Below are positions 35,392 through 44,217 of a stretch of 64,000 bases of DNA, in pieces. Below the pieces are notes generated by a model. That model searched no databases, was not told the origin of the DNA, and was given only the letters and a program-made list of their open reading frames with translations. This DNA is from Methylobacterium symbioticum. GTDB lineage: Bacteria > Pseudomonadota > Alphaproteobacteria > Rhizobiales > Beijerinckiaceae. How positions within the stretch are numbered: the stretch's first letter is position 1; each line of letters begins with the position of its first letter. A program made the translations under genes and the position numbers. The stretch covers positions 1-64,000 of the forward strand of contig NZ_CABFPH010000009.1 of the NCBI RefSeq assembly GCF_902141845.1, in the 5' to 3' direction.

Positions 35392-36852
35392 ATGGACGGC
35401 AACGCGCATCATTGGATCGATGGCGAGTGTTGCGGCACGCCGGCGGCGGAGAGCCTCGACCCGGCCGATGGCAGCCTCGTCGGCCGCCTCGCCGATGGCG
35501 GCCTCGGCGAGGCGCGGGCGGCGGTCGCCGCGGCCCGGCGCGCGTTCGACCGCGGCCTCTGGGCCTCGTCCCCGCGCCTGCGCCAGCAGGTCCTCCTGCA
35601 TTGGGCCGCGTCCCTCGAGGCGGAGCGCGAGCGGCTCGCCGAACTCCTCACCCGCGACAACGGAAAGGCCATCGCCCAGTCCCGCGGCGAGATCGCCGGT
35701 GCGATTTCCGAGGTGCTCTACTATGCGGGCCTTGCCCGACACATCCCGGGCCACGTGCTGGAGCCAGAGCCGGGCGTGCTCTCCACCATGCTGCGCGAGC
35801 CCGCGGGCGTCGCCGGCATCATCGTGCCCTGGAACGCCCCGGCCGTGCTGCTGGTGCGCTCGCTGGCCCCGGCGCTGGCGGCGGGCTGCACCGCAATCGT
35901 CAAGCCGGCCGCGCAGACCGCGGTGTTCAACGCCGCCCTCCTGGCCCCGCTGCTCGCCGCGCCGGGCCTGCCCGCGGGCGCCGTCAACGTCATCGTAGAG
36001 ACAGGCCATGCCGGGGCCGAGCATCTCTCGGTCTCGCACGACGTCGACGTCCTCAGCTTCACGGGCTCCACCGCCACGGGCAAGGCGATCATGCGCGCCG
36101 CCGCCGACAGCATGAAGAAGCTCTCTCTGGAACTCGGCGGCAAGTCCGCCTGCCTCGTCTTCCCCGATGCCGGGATCGATGCCGTGGCGGGCAGGATCGC
36201 CGCGGCTGCGACCATCATCTCCGGCCAGCAATGCACGGCGGCGCGCCGCGTCCTCGTGCACCGCTCCCGGCTGCCGGAGATGCGCGCGGCCCTCACCGCC
36301 GCGCTGTCCGCCCTCCGAGTCGGGCCCGGACTCGATCCGGCCACCCAGGTCGGCCCGCTCATCGATCGTGCGACCCGCGACGCCGTCGCGGCCCGTGTCG
36401 AGGCGGCCTGCGCCGACGCCGACGCGGTGCTGCTGCGGCCGCGCGTGCCCGAGGGGCCCGGCGCCTTCCTGACGCCCGCGCTCGTCGAGCACGCCGACAC
36501 GCGCGCGGATTTCGTACAGGAGGAGATCTTCGGCCCCTTCCTCGTCCTCGAAGGCTTCGAGAGCGAGGCGGAGGCGGTTGCCAGAGCCAATGACAGCGTG
36601 TTCGGGCTCTCGGCGAGCGTCTGGACCCATGACGGCGCCCGCGCCCTGCGGGTGGCGCGGGCTCTGCGGAACGGCACTGTCTGGATCAACGACCACAACA
36701 AGCTCTTCGCCGAAGCCGAGACCGGCGGCTACCGGCAGAGCGGGCTGGGCCGCCTGCACGGCTACGACGCCTTCATGGACTTCACCGAACTGAAGCACGT
36801 CTACCAAGCGCCGGGCCTGATCGGGGGCCAGGCCGAGGGGGCGTCCGCATGA
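35392..36852 (+). CDS. NAD(P)-dependent aldehyde dehydrogenase
   Basis: 486 residues. The catalytic Glu is in KLSLELGGKSACL and the catalytic Cys in ISGQQCTAARR. The coenzyme loop is SFTGSTATGKAI, and PWNAPAVLLV and QEEIFGPFLVLEGF are also typical. It oxidises an aldehyde to the acid. In this context a furan aldehyde (furfural, 5-formyl-2-furoate) or an aromatic aldehyde made by the downstream ThDP enzyme are the plausible substrates. GGCGGGGA precedes ATG 35392. Its last codon overlaps the ubiX-like gene by 4 bases. Confidence 0.9.
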   Translation: MDGNAHHWIDGECCGTPAAESLDPADGSLVGRLADGGLGEARAAVAAARRAFDRGLWASSPRLRQQVLLHWAASLEAERERLAELLTRDNGKAIAQSRGEIAGAISEVLYYAGLARHIPGHVLEPEPGVLSTMLREPAGVAGIIVPWNAPAVLLVRSLAPALAAGCTAIVKPAAQTAVFNAALLAPLLAAPGLPAGAVNVIVETGHAGAEHLSVSHDVDVLSFTGSTATGKAIMRAAADSMKKLSLELGGKSACLVFPDAGIDAVAGRIAAAATIISGQQCTAARRVLVHRSRLPEMRAALTAALSALRVGPGLDPATQVGPLIDRATRDAVAARVEAACADADAVLLRPRVPEGPGAFLTPALVEHADTRADFVQEEIFGPFLVLEGFESEAEAVARANDSVFGLSASVWTHDGARALRVARALRNGTVWINDHNKLFAEAETGGYRQSGLGRLHGYDAFMDFTELKHVYQAPGLIGGQAEGASA

Positions 36853-37424
36853 GCCGCAACCTCCCCCTCGTCGTCGGCATCTCGGGCGCCTCGGGCGTGG
36901 TCTACGGGATCCGCCTGCTCGAGATCCTGCGCGACCTCGACATTCCGGCCCATCTCGTGATGTCGCGCTCGGCCGAGGTAACGCTGGCCCACGAGACCGA
37001 CCTGAAGGTCGCCGACGTCCGCGCGCTCGCGGCGAAGACCTATGCCCAGGCCGATATCGGCGCGGCGATCTCCTCCGGCTCCTTCCGCACCCGCGGCATG
37101 ATCGTGGCGCCCTGCTCGGTGCGGAGCATGTCGGAGATCGCGGCCGGCACCACCACCGGCCTGCTGACGCGGGCCGCCGACGTGGCGCTGAAGGAGCGTC
37201 GCCGCCTCGTCCTGATGGTGCGCGAGACGCCGCTCCACACCGGGCATCTGCGGACGATGACGGCGCTCTCCGAGATGGGCGCGATCATCGCCCCTCCCGT
37301 GCCCGCCTTCTACGCCCGGCCGGAGAGCCTCGCCGAGATGGTCGACCACACGCTCGGCCGCGTCCTCGACCTATTCGAGATCGATGCCGGCTGCGTGCGG
37401 CGCTGGCGTGGTGATCCGGAGTGA
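36849..37424 (+). CDS. hmfG: UbiX-type flavin prenyltransferase
   Basis: 191 residues, the usual length. The N-terminal PLVVGISGASGVVYGIRLLE flavin-binding loop, the SSGSFRTRGMIVAPCS segment and the C-terminal LVLMVRETPLHTGHLRTM with the conserved Arg-Glu are canonical. It attaches a dimethylallyl group to FMN to make prFMN, the cofactor of UbiD enzymes. The start overlaps the aldehyde dehydrogenase stop (ATGA). Its natural client here should be the UbiD protein encoded at 32739-34127. The symbol follows the Cupriavidus hmf naming and depends on context. Confidence 0.85.
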   Translation: MSRNLPLVVGISGASGVVYGIRLLEILRDLDIPAHLVMSRSAEVTLAHETDLKVADVRALAAKTYAQADIGAAISSGSFRTRGMIVAPCSVRSMSEIAAGTTTGLLTRAADVALKERRRLVLMVRETPLHTGHLRTMTALSEMGAIIAPPVPAFYARPESLAEMVDHTLGRVLDLFEIDAGCVRRWRGDPE

Positions 37425-37431
37425 GCGCGCG

Positions 37432-37444
37432 CCATCATTGATGG
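37432..37444. promoter_or_regulatory. Perfect 13-base palindrome, candidate operator
   Basis: CCATCATTGATGG (6-bp arms around one T) lies 7 bases after the ubiX-like stop and 158 bases ahead of the ThDP enzyme gene. AT-rich DNA (37445-37510) follows. This suggests a separate promoter for the 2-hydroxyacid module. Confidence 0.4.
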
Positions 37445-37602
37445 TGATTGCCTGCATAAGACAAGATTATTTGCCAGAATTATTGTTCCGGCGTTGAATT
37501 GGAAACCAAAAAACGGCCCATCGCGAGCGCGAGCGAGGCCGAATACCGGGCCTTTCTCCCATTCGATGGGGCCGGCCGGGGAACAAGAACAGGGAGGTCC
37601 GA

Positions 37603-39303
37603 ATGAAGGTCGAGCTTCAGCCAGGGACGCGCGCCGGCGAGGTACAAAGCGCGGCAGACGTCCTGCTCCGGCAGCTCACCGCCTGCGGCATCGACTATTT
37701 CTTCGCCAATGGCGGCACGGATTTCCCGCCGATCGCCGAGGCCTTCGCGCGCGCGGAGGCCACTGGCGAGAACGTACCGCGGCCGATGGTGATCCCGCAC
37801 GAGAACCTCGCCGTCGCCATGGCCCACGGCGTCTACATGGTCTCGGGCCGGGCGCAGGCCGTGATGGTGCACGTGAATGTCGGCACCGCCAACGCGGTCA
37901 ATGCCGTGCTCGACGCCAGCCGGGACGAGACACCGGTCCTGCTGTTCGCCGGCCGCTCGCCCTATTCGGAGGCCGGCCGTCACGGTGCTCGCACCCGATA
38001 CATCCATTGGGCACAGGAGATGTTCGATCAGGCCGGCATGCTGCGCGAGGCCGTGAAGTGGGATTACGAGCTCCACCTGCCCGAGCAGGCCGGGGAGATC
38101 GTGGCCCGGGCCCATCAGGTCGCCATGTCGGCGCCGCGCGGGCCCGTCTACGTGACCCTGCCGCGCGATACGCTGGCGGGCGCCGCGGCCCTGCCGGGTG
38201 CTGCCTCGGCTCCTGTCCTCGCGGCGGTCCCTGCGCCCCACCCCGATCCGGTCGCCGTCGCACAGCTCGCCGGCTGGCTCGCCGAAGCCCGGCGGCCCGT
38301 GATCGTCACCGCGAGCGCCGGGCGCAGCGAGGCCGGCTTCCGGGCGCTCGCCCGCTTCGCCGAGCGCCATGCGGTGCCGGTGGTCTCCTTCCACCAGCGC
38401 TTCCTCAACATCGCCACCGATCATCCGAGCTTCGCGGGGTTCGAACCCGGCCCCTGGATCCAGGACGCCGACCTCGTCATCGCCCTCGACTGCGACGTGC
38501 CCTGGATCCCCTCGATCCAGAACCCGCCGGAGGGCGCGCGCATCGCCCATCTCGGGATCGATCCGGCCTATACCCGCTACCCGATGCGCGGCTTCCGGGC
38601 CGATCTCTGCCTGCCCGGCGAGACGGCCACTCTGCTCGATGGGCTGGAGCGCGCCCTCGAAGGACGCCAGGACGAGATCCGCGCCGCGGAGCGCCGGGCG
38701 GCGATCGGGCAGCGCCGGACCGTCGCCACGCAGCTCTCGGCCAGCGACCCGATCACCCCCGAATGGATCAGCGCCTGCCTGACCGAGGCCGTCGGGCCGG
38801 AGGCGATCATCGTCAACGAGTATCCGCTGCGCCTCGACCATTGCCCGCGCACGCGAGCGGGGACCTATTTCGGGCTGAGCCCGGCCGGCGGCCTCGGCTG
38901 GGGGCTCGGTGCCGCGCTCGGCGCGAAGCTCGCGGCGCCCGACACGCTCGTCGTCGCGACCTTGGGCGACGGCGCCTACATCTTCGCCAACCCCACCGCG
39001 AGCCACTGGGCCGCGGCGGCACACGGGCTGCCGGTGCTCACGGTGGTCTTCAACAACGCCCTCTACGGCGCCGTGCGGAACTCGACGCTCGCCATGTACC
39101 GCGAGGGCTACGCGGCGAAGGAGCGCGGGCGCATGCTCGCCGATCTCGGGCCCTCCCCCGATTTCGAGCGGGTGGTGGAGGCGAGCGGCGGCCTCGGGCT
39201 GCGCGTCGAGACGGCCGAGGCCCTGCCCGGCGCCCTCGCCGAGGCGGTCGCGGCGGTGCGCGCCGGCCGGCAGGCTCTCGTCAACGTCGTCTGCGAGTAC
39301 TGA
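37603..39303 (+). CDS. ThDP-dependent 2-oxoacid decarboxylase-like enzyme
   Basis: 566 residues in the benzoylformate decarboxylase/acetolactate synthase superfamily. N-terminal Pyr domain: FANGGTDFPPIAEAFA, the ThDP-activating Glu in PHENLAVAMAHG, and His in MVHVNVGTANAVNAV that matches in position the active-site His of benzoylformate decarboxylase. C-terminal ThDP site: LGDGAYIFANPTASHW through FNNALYGAV. AGGGAGG precedes ATG 37603. An FMN 2-hydroxyacid oxidase gene follows at once, so the likely pathway is hydroxy acid to oxo acid to aldehyde, as in mandelate breakdown. The real substrate is not determined. Confidence 0.8.
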   Translation: MKVELQPGTRAGEVQSAADVLLRQLTACGIDYFFANGGTDFPPIAEAFARAEATGENVPRPMVIPHENLAVAMAHGVYMVSGRAQAVMVHVNVGTANAVNAVLDASRDETPVLLFAGRSPYSEAGRHGARTRYIHWAQEMFDQAGMLREAVKWDYELHLPEQAGEIVARAHQVAMSAPRGPVYVTLPRDTLAGAAALPGAASAPVLAAVPAPHPDPVAVAQLAGWLAEARRPVIVTASAGRSEAGFRALARFAERHAVPVVSFHQRFLNIATDHPSFAGFEPGPWIQDADLVIALDCDVPWIPSIQNPPEGARIAHLGIDPAYTRYPMRGFRADLCLPGETATLLDGLERALEGRQDEIRAAERRAAIGQRRTVATQLSASDPITPEWISACLTEAVGPEAIIVNEYPLRLDHCPRTRAGTYFGLSPAGGLGWGLGAALGAKLAAPDTLVVATLGDGAYIFANPTASHWAAAAHGLPVLTVVFNNALYGAVRNSTLAMYREGYAAKERGRMLADLGPSPDFERVVEASGGLGLRVETAEALPGALAEAVAAVRAGRQALVNVVCEY

Positions 39304-39304
39304 G

Positions 39305-40549
39305 GTGACGGCGACTCATCCGAGCGTCGCCGAGGCCGTCGCGGGGCGGGGCACGGCGCCCGTCCGCGCTGCCGGATGGGGCAGCGGCGGTCTCGACGGG
39401 CGCGCGGCCCTCCTGCGCCGCCGCTACCCGACGATCGCCGACCTGATGGTACGGGCGCGCCGCCGGACGCCGCGCTTCGCCTACGATTTCGTGGCCGGCG
39501 GAGTCGGCGACGACCTCTGCCTGGCCCGCAACCGCGCCGCCCTCGACGCCATCGCGATCACGCCGCGCCTCGGGCTCGACATGACGCGGGTCGACACCAC
39601 GGTGCGGCTGTTCGGGCGGGATTACCGCGCGCCCTTCGGCGTCGCGCCGATGGGACTTGCTGGGCTGCTCTGGCCGGGCGTCGACGACGCGCTCGCCCGC
39701 GCCGCGCAGCGCGCCCGCATCCCCTACGTGCTGTCGACGGTGGCCAACACCACGATCGAGCGCGTTGGCGCGCTCGCCCCGGACGTGTTCTGGTACCAGC
39801 TCTACGGCGTGCCCGAGAACGACCACGCCGTCTCCTTCGACCTCGTCGCTCGAGCCGAGCGGGCCGGCGCCCACGCCCTCGTCGTGACCCTGGACGTACC
39901 GGTGCGCTCGAAGCGTACCCGCGACGTGCGCAACGGCCTCGTCGTACCCTTCCGCCCGACCCTGCGGACCGCTCTCGACGTCGCCCGCGCGCCGCAATGG
40001 GGCTTGGCCATGCTGCGCCACGGTCAGCCCCGTTTCGAGAACTTCCTCGCCTATGCCGGTCGGCAAGCGAGCACCGCGGATCTTGCGAGCTACGTCTTCC
40101 AGAAGATGACCGGTCCGATGACCTGGGAGACGGTGGCGCGCCTGCGCGAGGCGTGGCCGCGCGCCTTCCTGGTCAAGGGTCTGCTGCATCCGGACGACGC
40201 CGAGAAAGCGGTGTCGCTCGGCGTCGACGGCATCGTCGTGTCCAATCACGGTGGCCGCCAGTTCGACGCGGCGCCGGCCTCGATCGATGCGCTGGCCGAG
40301 ATCGCCGCCCGCGTCGGAACCCGCACGAGCCTGATCGTCGACGGCGGCATGATGAACGGCCTCGACCTGTTGCGGGCCCTGCGCCACGGCGCACAGGCGG
40401 CCTTTGCGGGCCGCGCCTTCCTGTTCGGCTACGGCGCGCTCGGCGAGGAGGGCGGCGACCACGTCGCGCGCCTCTTCGAGGAGGAGCTGCGCCTCGCCCT
40501 CGCCCAGAGCGGCTCCGCCTCCGTCGCGGAGGCGCGCGCCACCCCCTGA
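39305..40549 (+). CDS. FMN-dependent L-2-hydroxyacid oxidase/dehydrogenase
   Basis: 414 residues from GTG 39305, one base after the preceding stop. The FMN barrel of the lactate/mandelate dehydrogenase family is clear: FAYDFVAGGVGDD, FGVAPMGLAGLLWPG, WYQLYGVPEND, LVVTLDVPVRSKR (Asp), FLVKGLLHPDDAE (Lys), the catalytic VVSNHGGRQFD with His and Arg, and LIVDGGMMNG. It oxidises an S-configured hydroxy acid to the oxo acid. The catalytic set is complete. Closest in style to (S)-mandelate dehydrogenase, but lactate-type substrates are possible. It is co-transcribed with the ThDP enzyme gene. Confidence 0.87.
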   Translation: MTATHPSVAEAVAGRGTAPVRAAGWGSGGLDGRAALLRRRYPTIADLMVRARRRTPRFAYDFVAGGVGDDLCLARNRAALDAIAITPRLGLDMTRVDTTVRLFGRDYRAPFGVAPMGLAGLLWPGVDDALARAAQRARIPYVLSTVANTTIERVGALAPDVFWYQLYGVPENDHAVSFDLVARAERAGAHALVVTLDVPVRSKRTRDVRNGLVVPFRPTLRTALDVARAPQWGLAMLRHGQPRFENFLAYAGRQASTADLASYVFQKMTGPMTWETVARLREAWPRAFLVKGLLHPDDAEKAVSLGVDGIVVSNHGGRQFDAAPASIDALAEIAARVGTRTSLIVDGGMMNGLDLLRALRHGAQAAFAGRAFLFGYGALGEEGGDHVARLFEEELRLALAQSGSASVAEARATP

Positions 40550-40628
40550 AAGCCTGACACGGTCAACGGCACCCACGACCACACCGGTCCAACGAGGTCG
40601 CCGAGCCGCCCAATCCGGAGGAGCACCG

Positions 40629-40706
40629 ATGACGACCGTACACGACCGCCACCCGGCAGGCTGCAGAGCCTTGCCGGAACGCCCCCTGCTGACCTTCGGC
40701 CGCTGA
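40629..40706 (+). CDS. 25-residue open frame with strong ribosome site
   Basis: A tiny frame beginning MTTVHDRHPAGCRALPERP and ending TFGR. GGAGGAG (40617-40623) stands five bases before its ATG, and its stop is 10 bases before the symporter ATG, which has its own GAGGAGG. It could be a leader peptide coupling translation into the transporter gene, or a small protein. No family is recognised. Confidence 0.45.
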   Translation: MTTVHDRHPAGCRALPERPLLTFGR

Positions 40707-40716
40707 GGAGGCGATC

Positions 40717-42183
40717 ATGCAAGCGAGTTGGACCGTCCTGTCGCTGACGGGACTCTACATGGCCGTCCTCGGCGTGATCAGCTTCGCGGCGAAGCGCTAC
40801 GCCGACAGCGCCAAGAGCTTCACCTCCGGCGGCACGACCTTCCCGGCCATCCTGATCGGCTTCCTGCTGATGTCCGAGTTCATCGGCACCACGGCGAGCA
40901 TCGGCACCGCGCAGGTGGCCTACAGCCACGGGATCTCCGGGGCCTGGAGCCTCGCCGTCCTCGGGATCGGCTTCATCCTCTACGCGATGCTGCTCGCACG
41001 CCGCTTCAAGGCGCTCGGCGAGAACACCATCTCGGGCGCGCTGTCGCGGATCTACGGACCGAAGGTCAAGGTCGCGACTTCCGCGATCATGATCTTCGCG
41101 ATCCAGATCGTCGCGATCTCGGTCTACACGAGCGGCGGCGCCGTCCTGTCGAGCATCCTCGGCATCGATCGCACCGTGGCGATCGTCCTCACCGGGATCG
41201 TGGCGGTGCTCTACGTAACGGTCGGCGGCATGCGCTCGGTGATCTACACCAACGTGCTGCACGCGCTGGTCAAGTATCTCGGCATCGTCATCGCCTTCGT
41301 GTTCGCCCTGAACCAGGTCGGCGGGATGGGCGAGCTGCAGGCGCGGCTGCCCGCGCGGATGTTCGAGGCGAGCACAGTCGGCTGGCCGCAGATCATCGCC
41401 TGGTTCATCGCGGCGACCGGCGCGATCTTCTCGACCCAGTACGTGATCCAGGCGATCAGCACGGTGAGCGACGGCCCCAAGGCGCAGCGGGCGAGCCTCT
41501 ACTCGGCGCTCCTGCTGATCGGGTTCAGCCTGTTGGCGGCCGGCATCGGCCTGTGCGCCGCCGTGCTCTCGCCGAACATTCCGCCGCTCCAGGCCTTCCC
41601 GAGCATCATCGCGCGGATGGACACCCTCACCGCGGCCTTCGTGGTCGCAGGTCTCGCGGGCTCGCTGTTCGGGACGATCTCGGCCGTGAGCATCGGGACC
41701 GCGACGCTCCTGTTCAAGGATTTCTATCAGCCCCTGTTCAAGGATCGCGGCGACAGCCAGCGCTCGCTCATGTTCGTGCGCATCGCGACGGTGGTGGTCG
41801 GACTGATCCCGCTGCCCTTCGCGATCCTGGCGCCCGACGTGGTCAAGGTGACCTTCCTCGCCAAGGCTCTCCGCGCGACGCTTGCCGTGCTGGTGCTGCT
41901 GCTGTTCTACGCGCCCTGGTTCGGCACGCGCCTCGGCGCCCTGATCAGCATCCTGGCCTCCCTCGTGCTGACGATCGGCTGGTTCCTGCTCGGCGATCCC
42001 TTCGGCATCGACAACACCTACATCGCGGTCGCCATCCCGATCGTCGTGATGAGCGTCTCGCACCTGCTGCGCGGGCTCACCGGCGAGGAGCGGCCCGGCC
42101 ATCTGCCCGAGGTGGTGACCGGCGAGGAGAATGCGTCTGGACGCGCGCTGCCCCTGCACTCGACGCCCTCGCGGGCCGGGTGA
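40717..42183 (+). CDS. Sodium:solute symporter (SSS family)
   Basis: 488 residues with about 13 transmembrane helices. Family landmarks: SFTSGGTTFPAILIGFLLMSEFIG at the first core helices (continuing into TTASIGTAQ), the YTSGGAVLSSILG helix, VLYVTVGGMRSVIYTNVLHA and ATGAIFSTQYVIQ. It is an inner-membrane importer driven by sodium, with substrates in the monocarboxylate/pantothenate range. Its place between 2-hydroxyacid oxidase and dehydrogenase genes suggests uptake of a hydroxy or oxo acid. ATG follows CTGAGGAGGCGATC. Confidence 0.9.
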   Translation: MQASWTVLSLTGLYMAVLGVISFAAKRYADSAKSFTSGGTTFPAILIGFLLMSEFIGTTASIGTAQVAYSHGISGAWSLAVLGIGFILYAMLLARRFKALGENTISGALSRIYGPKVKVATSAIMIFAIQIVAISVYTSGGAVLSSILGIDRTVAIVLTGIVAVLYVTVGGMRSVIYTNVLHALVKYLGIVIAFVFALNQVGGMGELQARLPARMFEASTVGWPQIIAWFIAATGAIFSTQYVIQAISTVSDGPKAQRASLYSALLLIGFSLLAAGIGLCAAVLSPNIPPLQAFPSIIARMDTLTAAFVVAGLAGSLFGTISAVSIGTATLLFKDFYQPLFKDRGDSQRSLMFVRIATVVVGLIPLPFAILAPDVVKVTFLAKALRATLAVLVLLLFYAPWFGTRLGALISILASLVLTIGWFLLGDPFGIDNTYIAVAIPIVVMSVSHLLRGLTGEERPGHLPEVVTGEENASGRALPLHSTPSRAG

Positions 42184-43622
42184 GGGCGGTGTCCGACGTA
42201 GGGTCGGGAGCGGAGCTGCCGGCGCAGCTCCGCGACAGGCTCGGCGCGATCCTCGGCGCGCAGGGCCTCGTGGCGGATGCAGGCACACGCTACGGCGAGT
42301 CCTGGGGCGGGGCCTTCACGGCGCCGCCGAGCCTCGTGGCCCGGCCCGGCTCGACGGCAGAGGTGGCGGCGACCGTCGCGGCCTGCGCCGAGGCCGGGGT
42401 CGCGATGGTCCCGCAGGGCGGCAATACCGGCCTCGCGGGCGGTGCCCAACCGACCCGGCCGGGCTGCGTGATCATCTCGCTGGAGCGGATGCGGGCCGTG
42501 CGCGCGCTCGATCCGGTCAACGACACGATCACCGTCGAGGCTGGGATGACGCTGGCGGAGGTGCAGGCGCGGGCCGCCGAAGTCGACCGGCTCTTTCCCT
42601 TAAGCCTCGCCTCGGAGGGCTCCTGCCAGATCGGCGGCAACCTCTCGACCAATGCGGGCGGCACGCAGTGCCTGCGCTACGGCAATGCCCGCGCCATGGC
42701 GCTGGGCCTGGAGGTCGTGCTGCCGGACGGGCAGATCTGGGAGGGCCTGCGCGGCCTGCGCAAGGATGCGACCGGCTACGACCTCAAGCAGCTCTTCATC
42801 GGCGCGGAGGGGACGCTCGGCATCATCACCGCGGCGGTGCTGCGCCTGCTGCCGCGCCCGCGCGACGCGGCGACCGCCTTCGTGGCCGTGCCGGATCCGG
42901 CGGCAGCGCTCCGCCTGCTCGATCGCGCGCGCCGCCACCTCGGCGAGAGCCTGACGGGATTCGAGGTGATGCGGCGCGAATGCCTCGACTGGGTGCTGGT
43001 CGCGCTGCCCGGCACCGCCTCGCCCTTCGCCGAGCGCCATCCCTGGTACGTCCTGATCGAGGCGACCGGCCAGGGCGCGCCGGGCACCTTGGCGGGACTG
43101 ATGGCAGAAGCGCTGGCGGCAGCCCTGGAGGAGGAGATCGTCTCGGATGCGACTTTGGCCGCCTCGGAGGCGCAGCGTCGGCGCCTCTGGGCCCTGCGCG
43201 AGGGTCAGGCCGAGGCGCAGAAGGCGGCGGGGTTCGGGATCAAGCACGACGTCTCGGTACCGGTCTCGGCCGTGCCGACGTTCCTGGCCCGCGCCGACGC
43301 GGCCCTGGCGGCGGCGCTGCCCGGCATCCGGCCCTTCGCCTTCGGCCATCTGGGGGACGGCAACATCCACTACAACCCGCTCGGGCCGGCGGGTGCGAGC
43401 GCCGCAGAGGTGGCGGCTCTGCGCCCCGGGGCGAACCGCATCGTGCACGACATCGTAGCCGATCTCGGCGGCTCGATCAGCGCCGAGCACGGCCTCGGCC
43501 AGCTCCGCACGGAGGAGGTCCGGCGCTACAAGTCGCCGGTCGAGCAGGCGATGATGGCCGCGCTCAAGCGGAGCTTCGACCCCAAGGGGTTGATGAATCC
43601 CGGCACGATCGTCCCGGCCTAA
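42180..43622 (+). CDS. FAD-binding D-2-hydroxyacid dehydrogenase (GlcD/DLD-like)
   Basis: 480 residues from GTG 42180, overlapping the symporter stop by 4 bases; GTG 42189 is an alternative. The FAD_binding_4 domain (about 30-215) shows VPQGGNTGLAGGAQPT, SEGSCQIGGNLSTNAGG and FIGAEGTLGIITAA. The oxidase C-terminal domain has the metal-ligand motif FGHLGDGNIHYN and EHGLGQLRTEE. This family oxidises D-lactate, D-2-hydroxyglutarate, glycolate or D-mandelate. Together with the FMN enzyme it would handle the other stereoisomer of the same hydroxy acid. Confidence 0.88.
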   Translation: MRAVSDVGSGAELPAQLRDRLGAILGAQGLVADAGTRYGESWGGAFTAPPSLVARPGSTAEVAATVAACAEAGVAMVPQGGNTGLAGGAQPTRPGCVIISLERMRAVRALDPVNDTITVEAGMTLAEVQARAAEVDRLFPLSLASEGSCQIGGNLSTNAGGTQCLRYGNARAMALGLEVVLPDGQIWEGLRGLRKDATGYDLKQLFIGAEGTLGIITAAVLRLLPRPRDAATAFVAVPDPAAALRLLDRARRHLGESLTGFEVMRRECLDWVLVALPGTASPFAERHPWYVLIEATGQGAPGTLAGLMAEALAAALEEEIVSDATLAASEAQRRRLWALREGQAEAQKAAGFGIKHDVSVPVSAVPTFLARADAALAAALPGIRPFAFGHLGDGNIHYNPLGPAGASAAEVAALRPGANRIVHDIVADLGGSISAEHGLGQLRTEEVRRYKSPVEQAMMAALKRSFDPKGLMNPGTIVPA

Positions 43623-43680
43623 GACCAGACCGCGATGCGTGCGGCTCATCGCGGCCTGCCCGCGCGACGGCGGCCGTCCG

Positions 43681-43711
43681 CGTTGATCCCGACCAAAGGT
43701 TGGGATCAACG
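43681..43711. terminator. Strong bidirectional hairpin
   Basis: Perfect 10-bp arms CGTTGATCCC / GGGATCAACG with an inner ACC/GGT pairing around AAA. It sits between convergent genes, 59 bases after one stop and 18 before the other. Confidence 0.75.
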
Positions 43712-43728
43712 CACATCGATATAAGCCC

Positions 43729-44208
43729 TCAGGACCGGGCGAGCCCGTCCAGGAGCACGCTCAGAGCCTCCTGGGGGAGGGGCCGCCCGAGCAGCCCGGC
43801 ATAATGGCCGAGATGGTCCCGCGCGGCCCGCCCCCGGTCGAGGGCCGGGCCCGGTTCCGGCGCGCCCGCGAACAGAGCCTCCTGCACGAGGCGCTCGGCT
43901 TCGAGCTCGACCGCCTTGATCCGCTCGCGATAGGCCTCCGATCCGAGGCGCGCGAGCGGCTCGGCCTTCAGCGCCCGACGGACGGCGCGAAGCGGCTCGA
44001 CCACGGCCCCGCGCCAGGGCGCGATGCCCGCATCCGCTGCCCGGACCGCCGCGGCGTCCAGGGATCGGTCGGTCGCCGCGCACCAGAGCAGGTAGAGCAC
44101 GAGGTTGACGTCGGCCCCCGCCTCGTCCTGCAGGGCGAGGCAGGCGGGCGCGATGCCCGGCCGGCGGTAGAGATCGAGGGAGAAGTCCCAGAACGGGTTG
44201 TCGGACAT
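43729..44208 (-). CDS. TIGR02444 family protein of unknown function
   Basis: 159 residues starting MSDNPFWDFSLDLYRRPGIA and continuing CLALQDEAGADVNLVLYLLW, the hallmark of this small proteobacterial family. Mostly helical, cytoplasmic, no catalytic motif visible. The function is unknown. It follows the MFS gene by 9 bases on the reverse strand and is the last gene of the furoate operon transcript. Confidence 0.88.
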   Translation of the reverse strand: MSDNPFWDFSLDLYRRPGIAPACLALQDEAGADVNLVLYLLWCAATDRSLDAAAVRAADAGIAPWRGAVVEPLRAVRRALKAEPLARLGSEAYRERIKAVELEAERLVQEALFAGAPEPGPALDRGRAARDHLGHYAGLLGRPLPQEALSVLLDGLARS

Positions 44209-44217
44209 CGCGCGCCC

